64,000 nt of DNA. Source: Tolypeutes matacus (Eukaryota; Chordata; Mammalia; Cingulata; Chlamyphoridae). Where the stretch lies: positions 4,424,835 through 4,488,834 of the forward strand of contig JAKSZT010054324.1 of assembly GCA_026826555.1 (NCBI GenBank), read 5' to 3'. The position numbers and the translations under genes are program-made. Below are positions 44,395 to 55,329 of this stretch, one piece after another. Under the pieces are notes generated by a model that saw nothing but the letters and a program-made list of their open reading frames with translations, was not told where the DNA came from and did no database searches. Position 1 is the first letter of the stretch. Every line of letters begins with the position of its first letter.

Positions 44395-45380
44395 AGCCAC
44401 CTTACTAAGCAGGCTTGGTGAACCATGAGTTGGCTATGTTCAGATCTGACTACATAATATACTTAGCAAATGCTTTTCTTCATAGGAACCTTCTGACTTT
44501 AAATATGCATGTTTTCCCTTCATCCAGGAAAATTAACTACTAACCAATCAACCCATCAGCCAATAAGAAACGAAGGGACAAAATTGCTGTTGCCTTTATT
44601 TTGTACTATTCCTGTCTTCATTATCAACTGAAAATCTGGCTTCCGTTGCTATTTTTCTCCAGAAAGGGCTTCCACAAAGATCACTGATTACCTCATTCTG
44701 GCTAAAGAAACTGGCTTCCTCTCAGGCCTTGTTCTCCATGATTTCTCCAGGATATGTGAAATCTTTGCTTGAAGCAATCCCTACACTTAGCTTTATGGCT
44801 ATGCTACACTATTTCCTTCCCATGTCTTTGTCCCTCAGCTTCCTCTTCCTTGACTTTCCCCTTCTGCCTAGATATTCCACTTCTCTCTTTCTTCATTTAT
44901 TTTAACCAACATTTATTTAATCTCTTAACTGTATAGCACAATGCTAAGCCTACTAGAATTTACTGTCTTTTATAAGACAGCTCCTAACTAAAGACATTGT
45001 TTCCAGGGCTGAGTCCTAGATCATCCTTGCTTTACCCTTTCCTCTGGAGAAATTACCTAAAGTTGGTTAACTATCATATGGATAAACACCAAATTCTTGA
45101 GTTCTTCCAAGAATTCTGGTGCTGTATGTCCAACTGCCTATTGCAATCTTTAGTTGGCCATTCCACAGTCACCTCCTTTGTGATTTAACATATCAAAATT
45201 ATCTTCCTCCCATTAAAATTCTTAACTATAGGCTATCTCCTATTACTAAATCTTAACTTTCCAATTATTTGTACTGCCTTGAAGGTATATCTATTTGTGA
45301 ACTTTCTTTCCTCTGTACAATGTGAAGTTCATGGTATGCTGGGGAAAATGTAGGATATGCTCAATAAGCTTTACATTTAT
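44395..45380. other. No gene recognised
   Basis: A weak antisense L2-like patch at about 44890-44980 ('catttatttaatctcttaac', 'cacaatgctaagcc'). Otherwise nothing recognisable. Confidence 0.3.
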
Positions 45381-45384
45381 AAAT

Positions 45385-45475
45385 TTAATCATTTAAGTGC
45401 CTTCCATGTATTTGCTTGGCTCCAGATGTATGGCAATGAACACAAATCTCTGCCCTCATGGAACTTATGTTTCTA
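45385..45475 (-). mobile_element. L2 LINE fragment
   Basis: Antisense L2 3' wording: 'agtgccttccatgtatttgc' followed by 'ggcaatgaacacaaatctctg' and 'ccctcatggaacttatgtt'. Confidence 0.6.
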
Positions 45476-45787
45476 TAAAATCTCTTGGTTGGTGATATTT
45501 GAAACTCTATTTCAACTTCTATTTTTACATTTTTGGGTTAAAGAAGTAGGTATAAAAGGGGTTACTGTTTATTGGATTTAACAGATTTAACAGAGCTATG
45601 CTTCATAGTGGCTATATTTCTGCCCTGGGGTTGCAACATGTTTTTCTAATTTTCCCAGATGCTTTCAAATCCTGCAAGGAAGTTTTATCTTTGGAATACC
45701 ATTTGGCTGTAGATAAAGCCAGTCTCCATTTTGTCAGAGCAACTTCATTACATTTACTCCAAAAATATATATATTTGAGAAGATGGT

Positions 45788-46274
45788 TGTATTAGTTTTC
45801 TAGGATTCAGTAAATAATTGCTACGAACATGATAGCTTGAAACAACAGAAATTTATTCTTTAGCAGTTCTGGGGGGTCAGAAGTCTGATATCAAGGTGTC
45901 AGCGCTATTGCGCTCCCTCCAAAGGCTCTAGGGAAAAAGCTGTGCTTCTCTCGCAGCTTCTAGGGGCTCTAGGCATTCCTTGGCTTCTGGCTGCACCACT
46001 CCCATCTCTGCCTCTGGGGTCACATTGCTTTATCCTCTTCTGTTGTGTGTGTGTGTCTCCAACCTCCCTCTGTGTCTGCCTCTCTTATTAAGATAGATGT
46101 AATTATATTTGGGACCCATCTGGATAATATGGGATAAACACCTCCTCTTAAGGTCTTTAGCTTAATTACACCTTTTGTAATTTTCACTCTTTTTCCATAT
46201 AAAGTAATATTCATAGGTTCTGGGGATTAGGATGTGGCCATATCTTTTTGGGGACCTCCATTCAGCCAACCACA
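45788..46274 (-). mobile_element. MLT1 LTR with perfect target duplication
   Basis: The plus strand opens TGTATTAGTTTTCTAGG and closes CCAACCACA. Inside are 'gaaacaacagaaatttattc', 'gaagtctgatatcaaggtgt', 'ttccttggcttctggctgc' and 'aggatgtggccatatctttt'. ATGGT flanks it exactly at 45783-45787 and 46275-46279, the 5-bp duplication of ERVL/MaLR integration. A short GT expansion lies at 46043-46056. Confidence 0.9.
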
Positions 46275-46279
46275 ATGGT

Positions 46280-46690
46280 CTTTAGAATTGTTTCTTTAAC
46301 TGCTGGGCTTCCGTAGATCATATCTCACAGAACTGACAAAAATCATAAGAATTGCATCTGTATTTTTGAAATACTTTTAAGTCAATATACATGATTAGAA
46401 ATGTTATGGGCCAAAGTCTGACCGAGGTTATAATTTTTAAACAAAGTAAATGAGTTTTCATTTGAGTCAGTCAAAGTTGGATTATCTGTCATTTCTGAAT
46501 AATCAGTAAGAAGGAAGATTAACAACAAATGTCAGAATTCTCATTTTCTTTCTGGAGAATGGAGTTTGTATCAGTAACAAACCTAGTTTTCATCAAAATT
46601 TATTCAGAGGTATTTTCATCTCTCTCATCTTCTGTCTCAATTCACCATTAACATAATATCCTAAGCCAAAAATAATAATTGCTACTATAT
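46280..46690. other. No feature recognised
   Basis: About 400 bp of AT-rich DNA without motif. Confidence 0.35.
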
Positions 46691-46885
46691 TTCAGATATG
46701 GTGCTAAGCATCAACAAATGAATGAAATAGATTATTTTATTCTTGTTTCACAACTCAGGAAACCGAGGTTTAGGGGATGTAAATAACTTGCCTTTAATGA
46801 TATGCCTGCTAAAAGGCAGAGTCAGATTTTAAACCCATGTCTGTCTGATTTCAAAGCCTATATTCTAAACCACCAAGCAATATGG
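46690..46885 (-). mobile_element. MIR SINE
   Basis: Antisense MIR wording: 'tggtgctaagcatcaacaaa', 'ttcacaactcaggaaaccgagg', 'gtaaataacttgcctttaat', 'aaaaggcagagtcagatttt', 'aacccatgtctgtctgattt' and 'caaagcctatattctaaacc'. Confidence 0.75.
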
Positions 46886-46889
46886 ATAA

Positions 46890-47780
46890 TTTTATGTTTA
46901 TATTCTACCTCTCATTTATCAAATCCTAAAAATGTGTATACTTCAGTAATACAATGCCTAGATTTCCTATAAACTCAGGCACTGTGAATCAGAATATATA
47001 GTTTTCACGATTTTGAGGTTCATCCTTTGTTTCATAGATTTTGTTCTACAGATTTCATCCAAAAATGCCAATTTGAAATAAAATTTTTTCATCCGAGTTC
47101 TATATTTCCTTGATATTCCAAGTTTCTCCACCTCCTCCTAGAGCTATCCTTGACAATCCTAGGGAACAATACACATTTAGAACCTCATTATTAACACCTG
47201 CCTATTCAAAGTCATTGTATGGGTGAGTTTGGATGATGTATCCTTGTGCGTTGAATGGAAGGAATTGTTGCTCTTGATCATAGTTTCTTTTGCAATGGCA
47301 GATAAAAACATGGATTATCTATCTCCAGGTTGCTTGAAATTTATTTTTCTTCTAATCTCTGAGTAAAGTGAATTAAGTTTTTCCCACAACTACTTTCTCT
47401 CACACTGTATTTTCCACATACAAACACCCTTTACAGCATAACTTTCTATATGTACGTGTGGTACAGAGATTCAGAGTGCTGTTACAAACATTTTAAATCA
47501 CCCTAACGCCTAGCAGAATGATTGATAAATATTTGTTGAATAAATACATGTATGAGTAAGTTAGTTATTTTCCTGTAGGTTAATTTGGGACAATTTTAAT
47601 TTTCCCTAGAAATACCTTGCCTTTTTGTTTTCCTGCTGGGAATATTAAAATTCAAAAATCTCAAACCGAAGTGAGTATGTATGTATGTTTAGTGTATATG
47701 ACAAAGATCTAGGCTTGCTTTGTTTATTTTGTTTGACTCATTTGGCAGCTTTGTCATTGGTTTGAAAAGCCAGTGTAAAG
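46890..47780. other. Mostly unassigned; L2 3' scrap near 47480-47570
   Basis: The words 'gcctagcagaatgattgat' and 'aaatatttgttgaataaatac' mark an L2 3' end in sense orientation. The remainder is AT-rich and unassigned. Confidence 0.4.
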
Positions 47781-47781
47781 T

Positions 47782-47881
47782 NNNNNNNNNNNNNNNNNNN
47801 NNNNNNNNNNNNNNNNNNNNNNNNNNNNNNNNNNNNNNNNNNNNNNNNNNNNNNNNNNNNNNNNNNNNNNNNNNNNNNNNN
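47782..47881. other. 100-N assembly gap
   Basis: Exactly 100 Ns, a size often used as a placeholder. The gap falls where the A-rich tail of the adjoining minus-strand SINE should be, a likely cause of the break. Confidence 0.95.
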
Positions 47882-48102
47882 TTGCTGCTTGTGCTCATTG
47901 TGTCCATTTGCTTTGCATTTTTCTGTGTCTGTTTGTCTCCCTTTTGTTGGGTCATCTTGCTGTGCAAGCTCACTGTGCCATGTGAGCCATCAACTCACCA
48001 CACCATGCACGACTTGCCTTCAGCAGGAGGCCCTGGGAATTGAACCCGGGGCTTCCCATATGGTAAATGGGAGCCCAACCAATTGAGCCACAGCCACTTC
48101 CC
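47882..48102 (-). mobile_element. DAS-type tRNA-derived SINE, tail lost in the gap
   Basis: Head at 48028-48102: complement shows 'ggctgtggctcaattggttg' (A box) and 'ggttcaattcccagg' (B box). The body starts 'ttgctgcttgtgctcattg' and contains an additional central segment (47900-47990) not seen in the copies at 695 and 22476. That segment points to a longer subfamily. Confidence 0.85.
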
Positions 48103-48900
48103 ATAAAAAAATGGTCTTTTGACTTGAATAGACATTTCTCCAAAGAAGATATACTAATGACCAATAAGCACACGAAAAGATGTTTAACATCATTATTTAT
48201 TAGGGAAATGCAAGCCCAAACTATGAGATACTACTTCATACCCATTTGGATGGCTATAATAAAAAATAAATAAATAAAGGAAACTGACAAGTGTTGGCAA
48301 AGATGTGGGAATAGAAAATGATCAAGCTGCTGTGGAAAATAGTTTGGCGGTTCCTTAAAATATTAAGCAAAGACTTGCCATGTGACCCAGGAACTCCACT
48401 CCTAGGTTTCTATTCAAGAATACTGAAGGCAGGTGTTTAAACAAAAACTTGTATATGAATGTTCATAGCATTACTCATAACAGCCAAAAAGTAGAAACAA
48501 CTCAAATGTTCATCAACTGATGAATGGATAAATACAAGTTGTATATATTGTACAATAGAATATTATTTAGTCATAAAAAAGGAATGAAGTACTGATACAA
48601 GCCACAGTATGGATGAACCTGGAAAATTTAAGCCAGACAAAAAAGCCACATAATTGTATGATTCCATTCATATGAAATGTCCAGAAGAGATAAATCCACA
48701 GAGACAGAAAGCAGGTTAGTGGTTGTCTGGGCCTAGGGGAAGGGAGAATGGGAAGTGATTGCTTAATGGGTATGGAGTTTTTTTTTGGAGTGGTGAAACT
48801 ATTCTGGAATTAGTTCTTATTGTTCCACATCATTGTGAATATACTAGAAACCTTTCTTCTTTGTTCAGGAAATTTTACTCCAGTAAAAATTAATGAGTGG
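48103..48900 (+). mobile_element. L1 3' end (end of ORF2 plus 3' UTR)
   Basis: Reads as the last part of L1 ORF2: 'gacatttctccaaagaaga', 'taagcacacgaaaagatg', 'agggaaatgcaagcccaaac', then 'ggttccttaaaatattaagc' and 'actccactcctaggtttcta'. The 3' UTR has 'ggttagtggttgtctgggcc' and ends near 'ttttactccagtaaaaatt'. Frames are broken. It is older than the 9.4-13.3 kb L1, by its decay. Confidence 0.85.
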
Positions 48901-51040
48901 AAGAGAGCACATTCAGATGAAAGTAACGTTTAAGATGAAGAAGAGGGAGTAAACTAATGAATGGGAAAGTAAGCCAGGGACCTAATAATAGATCCATTAA
49001 TTAAAGAAGAGGAAGTAAAACTGAATTTCGTTAGTGCTGTTTGGGCTTTCTTAAACCTTCAATTAGGAGGACTTTTATTAAAAATGAAAGTCTACAAGGA
49101 AACAAACAGAAGGATTTACTGTGTTTTGGGAGACATCAAATACAGAAAGCTATTAAAGAGAATATGCTTTGCCTGACAATAATTAAATACACCACTGTAT
49201 CTCAGTCACTGTTATTGGTGTTACTAATAAATCTCTTTGTTATTAAGTGCTTTTCTCTCTTAATAACTTCATCATCTTATTCACACAGATTTATAAGTGA
49301 GAAATAAAGTGACACTGATTTAAATGTGCAGTCTGAAGACATTGAGCATATTTCAATCTAATTTACCTGTCCAGAGGAGTCCAAGGTGGAAACAGAGAAG
49401 GACATGATTACAGCAAAAGAATAAACATTTTAATTTTCTGATTTTCCTTTAGAAACCTGTCTAGTCCTGAGTGAATATAGAATACCAAAGACCAAATGGA
49501 AATTCCTGTTCCCTACCTGATTGTTTCCAAAATGACTCTGGGTAGTGGTATAAATAGAGGTAGGATTTGTCTTCCTGAATGTTCTCTCCATGACTGGACG
49601 GCCATCTGCTCCAAGTGGCAAGGGATAAATGACTCTGAAATTGGGCAATTTTGGGGATCAAGGGTCACGGGCTTGGCCTCATTAGTGCTGGGATGGGTGG
49701 GACTGAGCTTATATTCAGCTGGTATGCCCCAGGACAGCAATAGGCATTGTTAAAATACTGGTTGGTAAATATCTGATGTCCTGAGCCTCCTTACTGTCCT
49801 GTCACCTTCTTTACAATCCAGGAACTAAAGATTTCCCTGGCACAGCAGGAGCGTCTGGAACTCTGATCTAGGCCAGTGTTCTTTCTGATGGGCTGCTGCT
49901 GTATAATGAATGGCATCCTGAATGAGACCCACGGGGAATCAATCTTTAAGACTCAGTCTCCCATTGTAACCCTCTCTAAAGGGAGTTTTGTGACTTTTAT
50001 GGGTTAGAATCTTTACAGCAGAAAAAAGCAGAAATTAGTTTGGCTCATTCTAAGCTACCTAGGAATTCTATTTCCCCTCTTATAACTAGGCTGAGGATGA
50101 GGAGGAGTTTGAGGAGCTTCACTTTAAAATCTTTACCCTTCATCCCTGTCACCAGGCAAAGACTCAAAGACAGTTTCTCTGGTCAGCCTTTTTTCCCCCA
50201 ATCAGCCTTTCAGTTCTCTTTGATTCATGATATTTCAAATAGCCCTCAGAAATAAATTAAATCTTTCAGATTTATGGTATGGCTTCAATGGTTTTTCTTG
50301 GCAGTAGCTTTATTTTCTAAGAAATGTTTTGTTTGATACCATCTGCTAAAAATCCTGTGTTTTAAAAGAAAAAGGAATAAACAAATAATAGCTGGAATCA
50401 TTTATCATGTTTTTCTTTCTAGTTCATGTTTTTACCACAAAAATCAGATTGGTCCTTAGGTAGTCAACAGTGAATGTGGCATTAAGGGATGCCCTATTAA
50501 AGGACATCTTATTGTAGACTGGAATTTTCTTTTTCTCTTCTTCTTCTTCTTCTTCTCCTGAAGCAGTGAAAATTGGGCTATGGACTGAAACTATGGGAAG
50601 GTGCAGTCATTTGGAGGAGTAAGGGCCAGTGGATGGCAGAAGGCTGGGGGGCATAGGAGAGCTTAGTCCCAGCCTCCACCCTATTGACAGATTTCTAGTT
50701 TTCTGGGAACAAAACATAGAGATGGCCAACTTGCTGAGCTCAAGCAGGTCCTTGCAGGACTTCAAAAAAATGAAAGGGGAAAAACACATTGATACCTTTT
50801 TTTCCCATCTTTTGTTAGTTCAGAGGTATGTTGATTGGTTAATTACTTGACAGTTCTTAAGAATTTCAAAAGAATTATTCTTATAAAATATTGAACAAAA
50901 GGTCTTAAATAATTTCTATTTTTCCTCCATATATTCTAGAATTTTGACATTCAAATTACGGCAGAAACTGCCCAATATCTATTATTGCCCCTTTCCTTAA
51001 TAAGAGCTTACTGATTTTCAGCTGGAAACACTACTTTCCA
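48900..51040. other. No gene recognised
   Basis: About 2.1 kb. Overlapping frames at 49430-49753 on both strands show no motif. A (TTC)n tract lies at 50535-50557. Confidence 0.35.
50535..50557. repeat. (TTC)n microsatellite
   Basis: Six to seven TTC units in a pyrimidine-rich patch. Confidence 0.9.
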
Positions 51041-51044
51041 GCTA

Positions 51045-51430
51045 AAAGACTAAATTTCTCAGCTTCCCTTTGTAGTTAGATGTGACCACATGATCAAGTT
51101 TTGGCTAATCAATGTAATTAAATGTGTTATGTGGCACATCAGCTAAAGGGGATATGCCTTTCCTGTTCTTTGCTTCTATTCTTTTGCGTTTGCTTGGAAT
51201 GAAGATATGGTGGCTGAAGCTCTATCAACCATCTTGGATCCTGAGGATAAGGGCCAGGTGTAAGGGATAGCAGAGTAGAACAGGGGACTGGTCCCTGACC
51301 CACTTTGCAGAACCACAATTTCAGCCCCAGCATTGCTTGCCTCCAGGCATTTTGTTCTTGAAATGTGAGTGAGAAATAAAATTTTATCTTGTTTAAGCCA
51401 CCCATATTAAGTTACTCACAGCCTTACTAA
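51045..51430 (+). mobile_element. Old LTR-like repeat, unnamed
   Basis: Has 'gtgaccacatgatcaagttt', 'gatatggtggctgaagctct', 'caaccatcttggatcctgag', 'aataaaattttatcttgttt' and 'aagccacccatattaagtta', an order seen in mammal-wide LTR-like repeats. Confidence 0.45.
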
Positions 51431-51514
51431 TTGTAATTAATTTAACCTCCAATATTACCTCTACCTTGAGGACCTATGCTTTCCTTATGTCCTATTTCTT
51501 TATAGCAGTACTTC

Positions 51515-51665
51515 CCTTTTCACTAATTTAATAATTACTCATTGAATATTTAATATACACCAGGCATTGTACTACATACTCTGTATTCAGTGCCTAGCAA
51601 AACAAATGTATTCTCTACCATTTGGAGCTTACAGTGTAAGGAAAGAGACAGACAGTAAAGTGTGA
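51515..51665 (-). mobile_element. L2 LINE fragment
   Basis: Antisense L2 3' wording: 'tcattgaatatttaatatac', 'accaggcattgtactacata', 'ttggagcttacagtgtaagg' and 'aaagagacagacagtaaa'. Confidence 0.75.
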
Positions 51666-51669
51666 GAAG

Positions 51670-53280
51670 TGATCTTTCATTTGCTACTTTTACTACCTTT
51701 TCCTCTCTCCCGACTTCCTTGAAGTGGGGCCTCTATATAACCTCCATTTAATGTCTTAAATTCAGAAGCAGCAGCCATGTAACTTCATCATTTCCTGTGA
51801 TATGAGCATATTGGCACATGCTACTTTCAAAATAAGAGCACTTTTGATTTTGGCCACCTAACTTTCTTTCCACATAAAATTTCAGAAAATCCTATGTGAA
51901 ATGTCAACTTGAGCAGCCTGTATGTCTGCTATTTGAGGTCAGTCTCTCCTTGGTATAGGGTGGGGGAGCGTGTGTGCATGCGCACGCATGTACATGCAAG
52001 AATTCTGGTTTCCTTGTTCTCTTTGTGATTTAACCAGTGCTAGGATGTGTTTTGTCTTTGCCCTGCTTCTGCGAAAATCTATGTTGGTTCTTTAATTGCT
52101 TTTTTTTTAATGACCCTCAGCCATTTTATGGTTTTCCTAATTAGGTATTATCTAAACCACAGGTTTTCAGAATGATGGCCCAAGACTGCGCTCTCACTCA
52201 AGGTATCTGTCAGGACTGTAGCAGAAGCTATGGTCCCTGTCCTCTTTATTGAAGCTATTGGCTATGTGGGTCTTCAGAGCCATCAGAGATTTACAATAGA
52301 TAGCCTCTGCCTAACACAATGATGTGTTCCCTTGTTCTTGCCCACTAATGCTGTAATTTTGGAGGTGTCCAGGTGCCTTTCTGATAACTCCCCATGCTTT
52401 GTGTTTACTCACTCTTACACTGATTGCCCTTTATCTCAATCTCTTTATCCCGTCGTCCACTACCTTGTATCCTCTTCTATTCTGATGGTGCTGTCCGTGA
52501 TTGTAATGACTTTTCAGCTGGGCTGGACGACAGCCAAACTTTCCAAAGCATGAATTCCTTTGACCAAAATCCTGGGTTGTCCCTCCTAAAAAGAGTACTA
52601 TTTTAATAGGCACTTTGTGTGGCATCTTTAATTTAACCAAAGAATATTTTTGGTCATTGTACCCTTATGTTTGGTTTGGATCCATGACTTTGGTAATTCT
52701 CTTATTATATTTAGGATTATTTCAGAGTCTCAATTATGGCTTAGTGAGTAAAATTCTAAGAATATTCCTTTTGCAAATAGTAAGTTACTGGAGGTGAGAA
52801 GCAGTATTTTGGCCGTGAAAGCAACTTAAGAGAAAACAGTTGGTGTTTATTTTAAAGACAGAAAATGGTTTATTGACTTCAAAAGACTTAGTCTTTGCTG
52901 AAACAATCTAAAAGGACCAATGACACCAGGTCCATTAAATTCAAGAAACGATAAATTTCAGTTATTGGCACAAACATTAAGTATCTTGATATGTAGAGCC
53001 AGTCTGATAATATTGCTAAATTTGGGTTCATCGTGACAAGATATTGAGAAATCCATGAAATTTATGACATGTTCAGGCGATGTGATATGTCACTTAATTG
53101 ATGAAAAAATCCATCCTCTTGAATCATGTTATGAAAACTGCTAGCAAAGAAAAAACAAGTCCAAAGTTCAGGACAAGATGGGTTGAAGTTTTGGAGGCAA
53201 ACACTGATTCGGCTGTAGCAATCCTTTCAAAATATCAGTATCTTCCCTTAGAGTGGTGGGAGTTATTGGATCTTACTTTC
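51670..53280. other. No feature recognised
   Basis: About 1.6 kb. A short alternating purine-pyrimidine patch lies at 51968-51996 ('gtgtgtgcatgcgcacgcatg'-like, including GCATGCGCACGCATG). Frames at 52332-52797 and 53098-53328 have no motif. Confidence 0.35.
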
Positions 53281-53284
53281 CCTA

Positions 53285-53650
53285 GTTTTATTAGAGAAGT
53301 TTTGAAGTTACAGAACAGCCATGCATAAAATGCAGAATTCCCATACATAACCCCTCTACCAACACTTTGCATTGTTGTGGGACATTGGTAACAGATTATG
53401 AAAAAACATCATTAAAATATAACATCTAAATAAGGTCCATAGCTTACATTTGTATATTTTTTCTATATACCCCCTATTATTAAAACCATGTATTAGTATT
53501 GTACATTTGTTACAGATCATGAGAGAACACTCTCATATTTTACTATTAACCACAGTTCATCATCTACCACATGTTTCCCTGTGTTATACATTCCCATTGA
53601 GTGCTGGATAATTTTGTATTCCTATAAATATTCCTGAGCTTTTTTTTTTT
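53285..53650 (-). mobile_element. L1-type 3' end, antisense
   Basis: 'aaaatgcagaattcccatac' with 'ataacccctctaccaac', 'tagtattgtacatttgttac' and 'aggtccatagcttacatt' match the antisense 3' end of old L1-type elements and, more loosely, the tail region of the L1-related retroposon at 32150-32350. Confidence 0.5.
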
Positions 53651-54095
53651 ATTATACAATTAAATTACTTGGAAATAGTTTGGTCCTTTTGGATATGGTG
53701 GGAATATAGCAGCCTTTAGGGTTAATTTTTCCACACTACTGAGGTAAACCCTTCTGAATATTCTCCCAAAGCCTGTGATTTATGAGACATTTTCACTTTG
53801 GTGAGAACAGGAACTGTTCCCAGCCCTGTGTGAAGAAGCATGAATTCTTCCTTCTGATCCTTCAGGTGGTCTTTCCCCAGCCTCAGGTAGTTTCTTCACT
53901 GCATATAGTTAGCTGAGGGACTGGAGAGCTTCTCTGAAGGTCTGTGGCATTCTCTCTGTGCAGCTCTCTGCTTTCTGGTACTTTGCTCTGTGAACACTGG
54001 CTGTCTTGGCCTTTGCAGACATTATCTCATCTCAGGGAGAAATCCTGGTACTGCCTAGGTTCTCCCACCTTGGGTGGCACCTGAAAACACTCTCT
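53650..54095. other. No feature recognised
   Basis: About 450 bp; CT-rich, no motif seen. Confidence 0.35.
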
Positions 54096-54098
54096 AGG

Positions 54099-54520
54099 TG
54101 TGGTGGCTTGAATTATGTACCTCAAATTTAGATATGTTCTTTGTCTTAATCTTCATTCCTATGAGCATGAACCCATTGTAAATAGAGTCTCTTGAAGATA
54201 TTATTAGTTAAGGTGTGGCCCATCTGAATGAGGCCGGGTCTTAATCCAGATTACTGGAGTCCCTTATAAGCAGAAGACATTTAGAACTGGGGAGAGAAAG
54301 TCATGGGTAGGACCAGGAAGCCAGAAGTCAGCAAAGAAAGGAGAGGCCATTGCCATGAGACAGAAAAGCCAAGGAACCCAAAGATTGCCAGCCAGCCAGC
54401 ATGCTAGCAACCCTGGAAAGAAGCCAACTTTCTAGCCTCTGGAACTATGAGACAATAAATTTCTGTTGTTAAACCAGCCCACTGTGTGGTATTTGTCTTA
54501 GTAGCCGGAAAACTAAGATA
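54099..54520 (+). mobile_element. MaLR-type solo LTR
   Basis: Opens TGTGGTGGCTTGAATTATG and closes 'ccggaaaactaagata'. Contains 'tgagcatgaacccattgtaa', 'taaggtgtggcccatctgaa', and an AATAAA in 'gagacaataaatttctgttg'. Same family as 27101-27573 but further diverged. The flanking words CTAGG (54094-54098) and CTGGG (54521-54525) match at four of five bases. Confidence 0.75.
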
Positions 54521-54524
54521 CTGG

Positions 54525-54945
54525 GCAGTACGCTGGGTCACTCTTAGGGTTCATCTCATTTGTTTCTCCTGTCTCAGGGATCACTGTCCTGTACTGCCTC
54601 ATGTCTAATGTCTGAAGATCATGTTTTCATATATTTTGTTATTTCAGGTGGAAGGATAAGTCCAGTTCCTGTTGTTCCACCTTGTTCAGAAATGGAAGTA
54701 CCATTGCTTTATCTGTTCCATGTGTCACAGCAGGTAAGTTCTTTGAGTAGTATCTCTATACTAAGCAGGGGTTTTGCCACTGGGTCCTGGTGTCTGAGAT
54801 GAAGGATCAAACAAGTAACTCACCCAAGTCTTAACTCAGCTCTTATTCCTGCAATTATATGGCCACACGGATTTCATCTCTTCAGCCAATCAGGGTCCCA
54901 GATTACATCCCAGAGTTGATTTGCTCTTCAGTTTAGTCATTTTTT
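54525..54945. other. No feature recognised
   Basis: Contains an AG-flanked stretch ending CAGCAG-GTAAGT near 54735 that resembles a splice donor, discussed separately. Nothing else. Confidence 0.35.
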
Positions 54946-54949
54946 AATT

Positions 54950-55080
54950 TATTCAATAACTATTGGTTAGGTATATTTTATATAATAAAACCTACCTAAT
55001 TGTTAGAAAATAGGGAATAAGACAAACTCAGTGACTTCTGAGAGCCTGCATTCAAGTATGGGGAAGAACAGCCAATAATG
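54950..55080 (-). mobile_element. L2 LINE fragment
   Basis: Antisense L2-like: 'tttattcaataactattggt', 'gaaaatagggaataagacaa', 'actcagtgacttctgagagc'. Moderately decayed. Confidence 0.45.
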
Positions 55081-55136
55081 ATCTACCCGGTCAATTGTGA
55101 CAGACCTTATGAAGAAGATGCACAAGATGCGACAAG

Positions 55137-55325
55137 AGCACATAAGTGTATATATATATATATAAATAACATTTTTGTAAGCAAATACACATATATGCAT
55201 ATATATTTATATATCATTTTGCAAATGTTTGTATGTATTGTGAGAATTTTGATTTTTACCCATAATAGAATCTAATCTGCTCTGGAACAAAAAGCACATA
55301 AGTGAGCCTAATCTGCTCTGGAACA
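55137..55325. repeat. Duplicated target words flanking the inverted-repeat arm
   Basis: AGCACATAAGTG occurs at 55137-55148 and 55293-55304. CTAATCTGCTCTGGAACA occurs at 55272-55289 and 55308-55325. In the right-hand set the two words are separated by only three bases. In the left-hand set the inverted-repeat arm and four extra bases separate them. Confidence 0.95.
55149..55267 (+). repeat. Inverted repeat arm A
   Basis: Reverse-complement partner of 57472-57583. After a (TA)8 run, 55165-55235 matches 57495-57565 at all 71 bases. Then 9 extra bases (55236-55244) occur only here. 55245-55267 again matches at all 23 bases. Confidence 0.97.
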
Positions 55326-55329
55326 TCAG

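Noticed and set aside
47689..48043. Open frames across the 100-N gap
   Set aside because: Most residues are unknown and the rest is SINE sequence.
51968..51996. Z-DNA-type regulatory element
   Set aside because: The alternating purine-pyrimidine stretch is short and no other signal supports a function.
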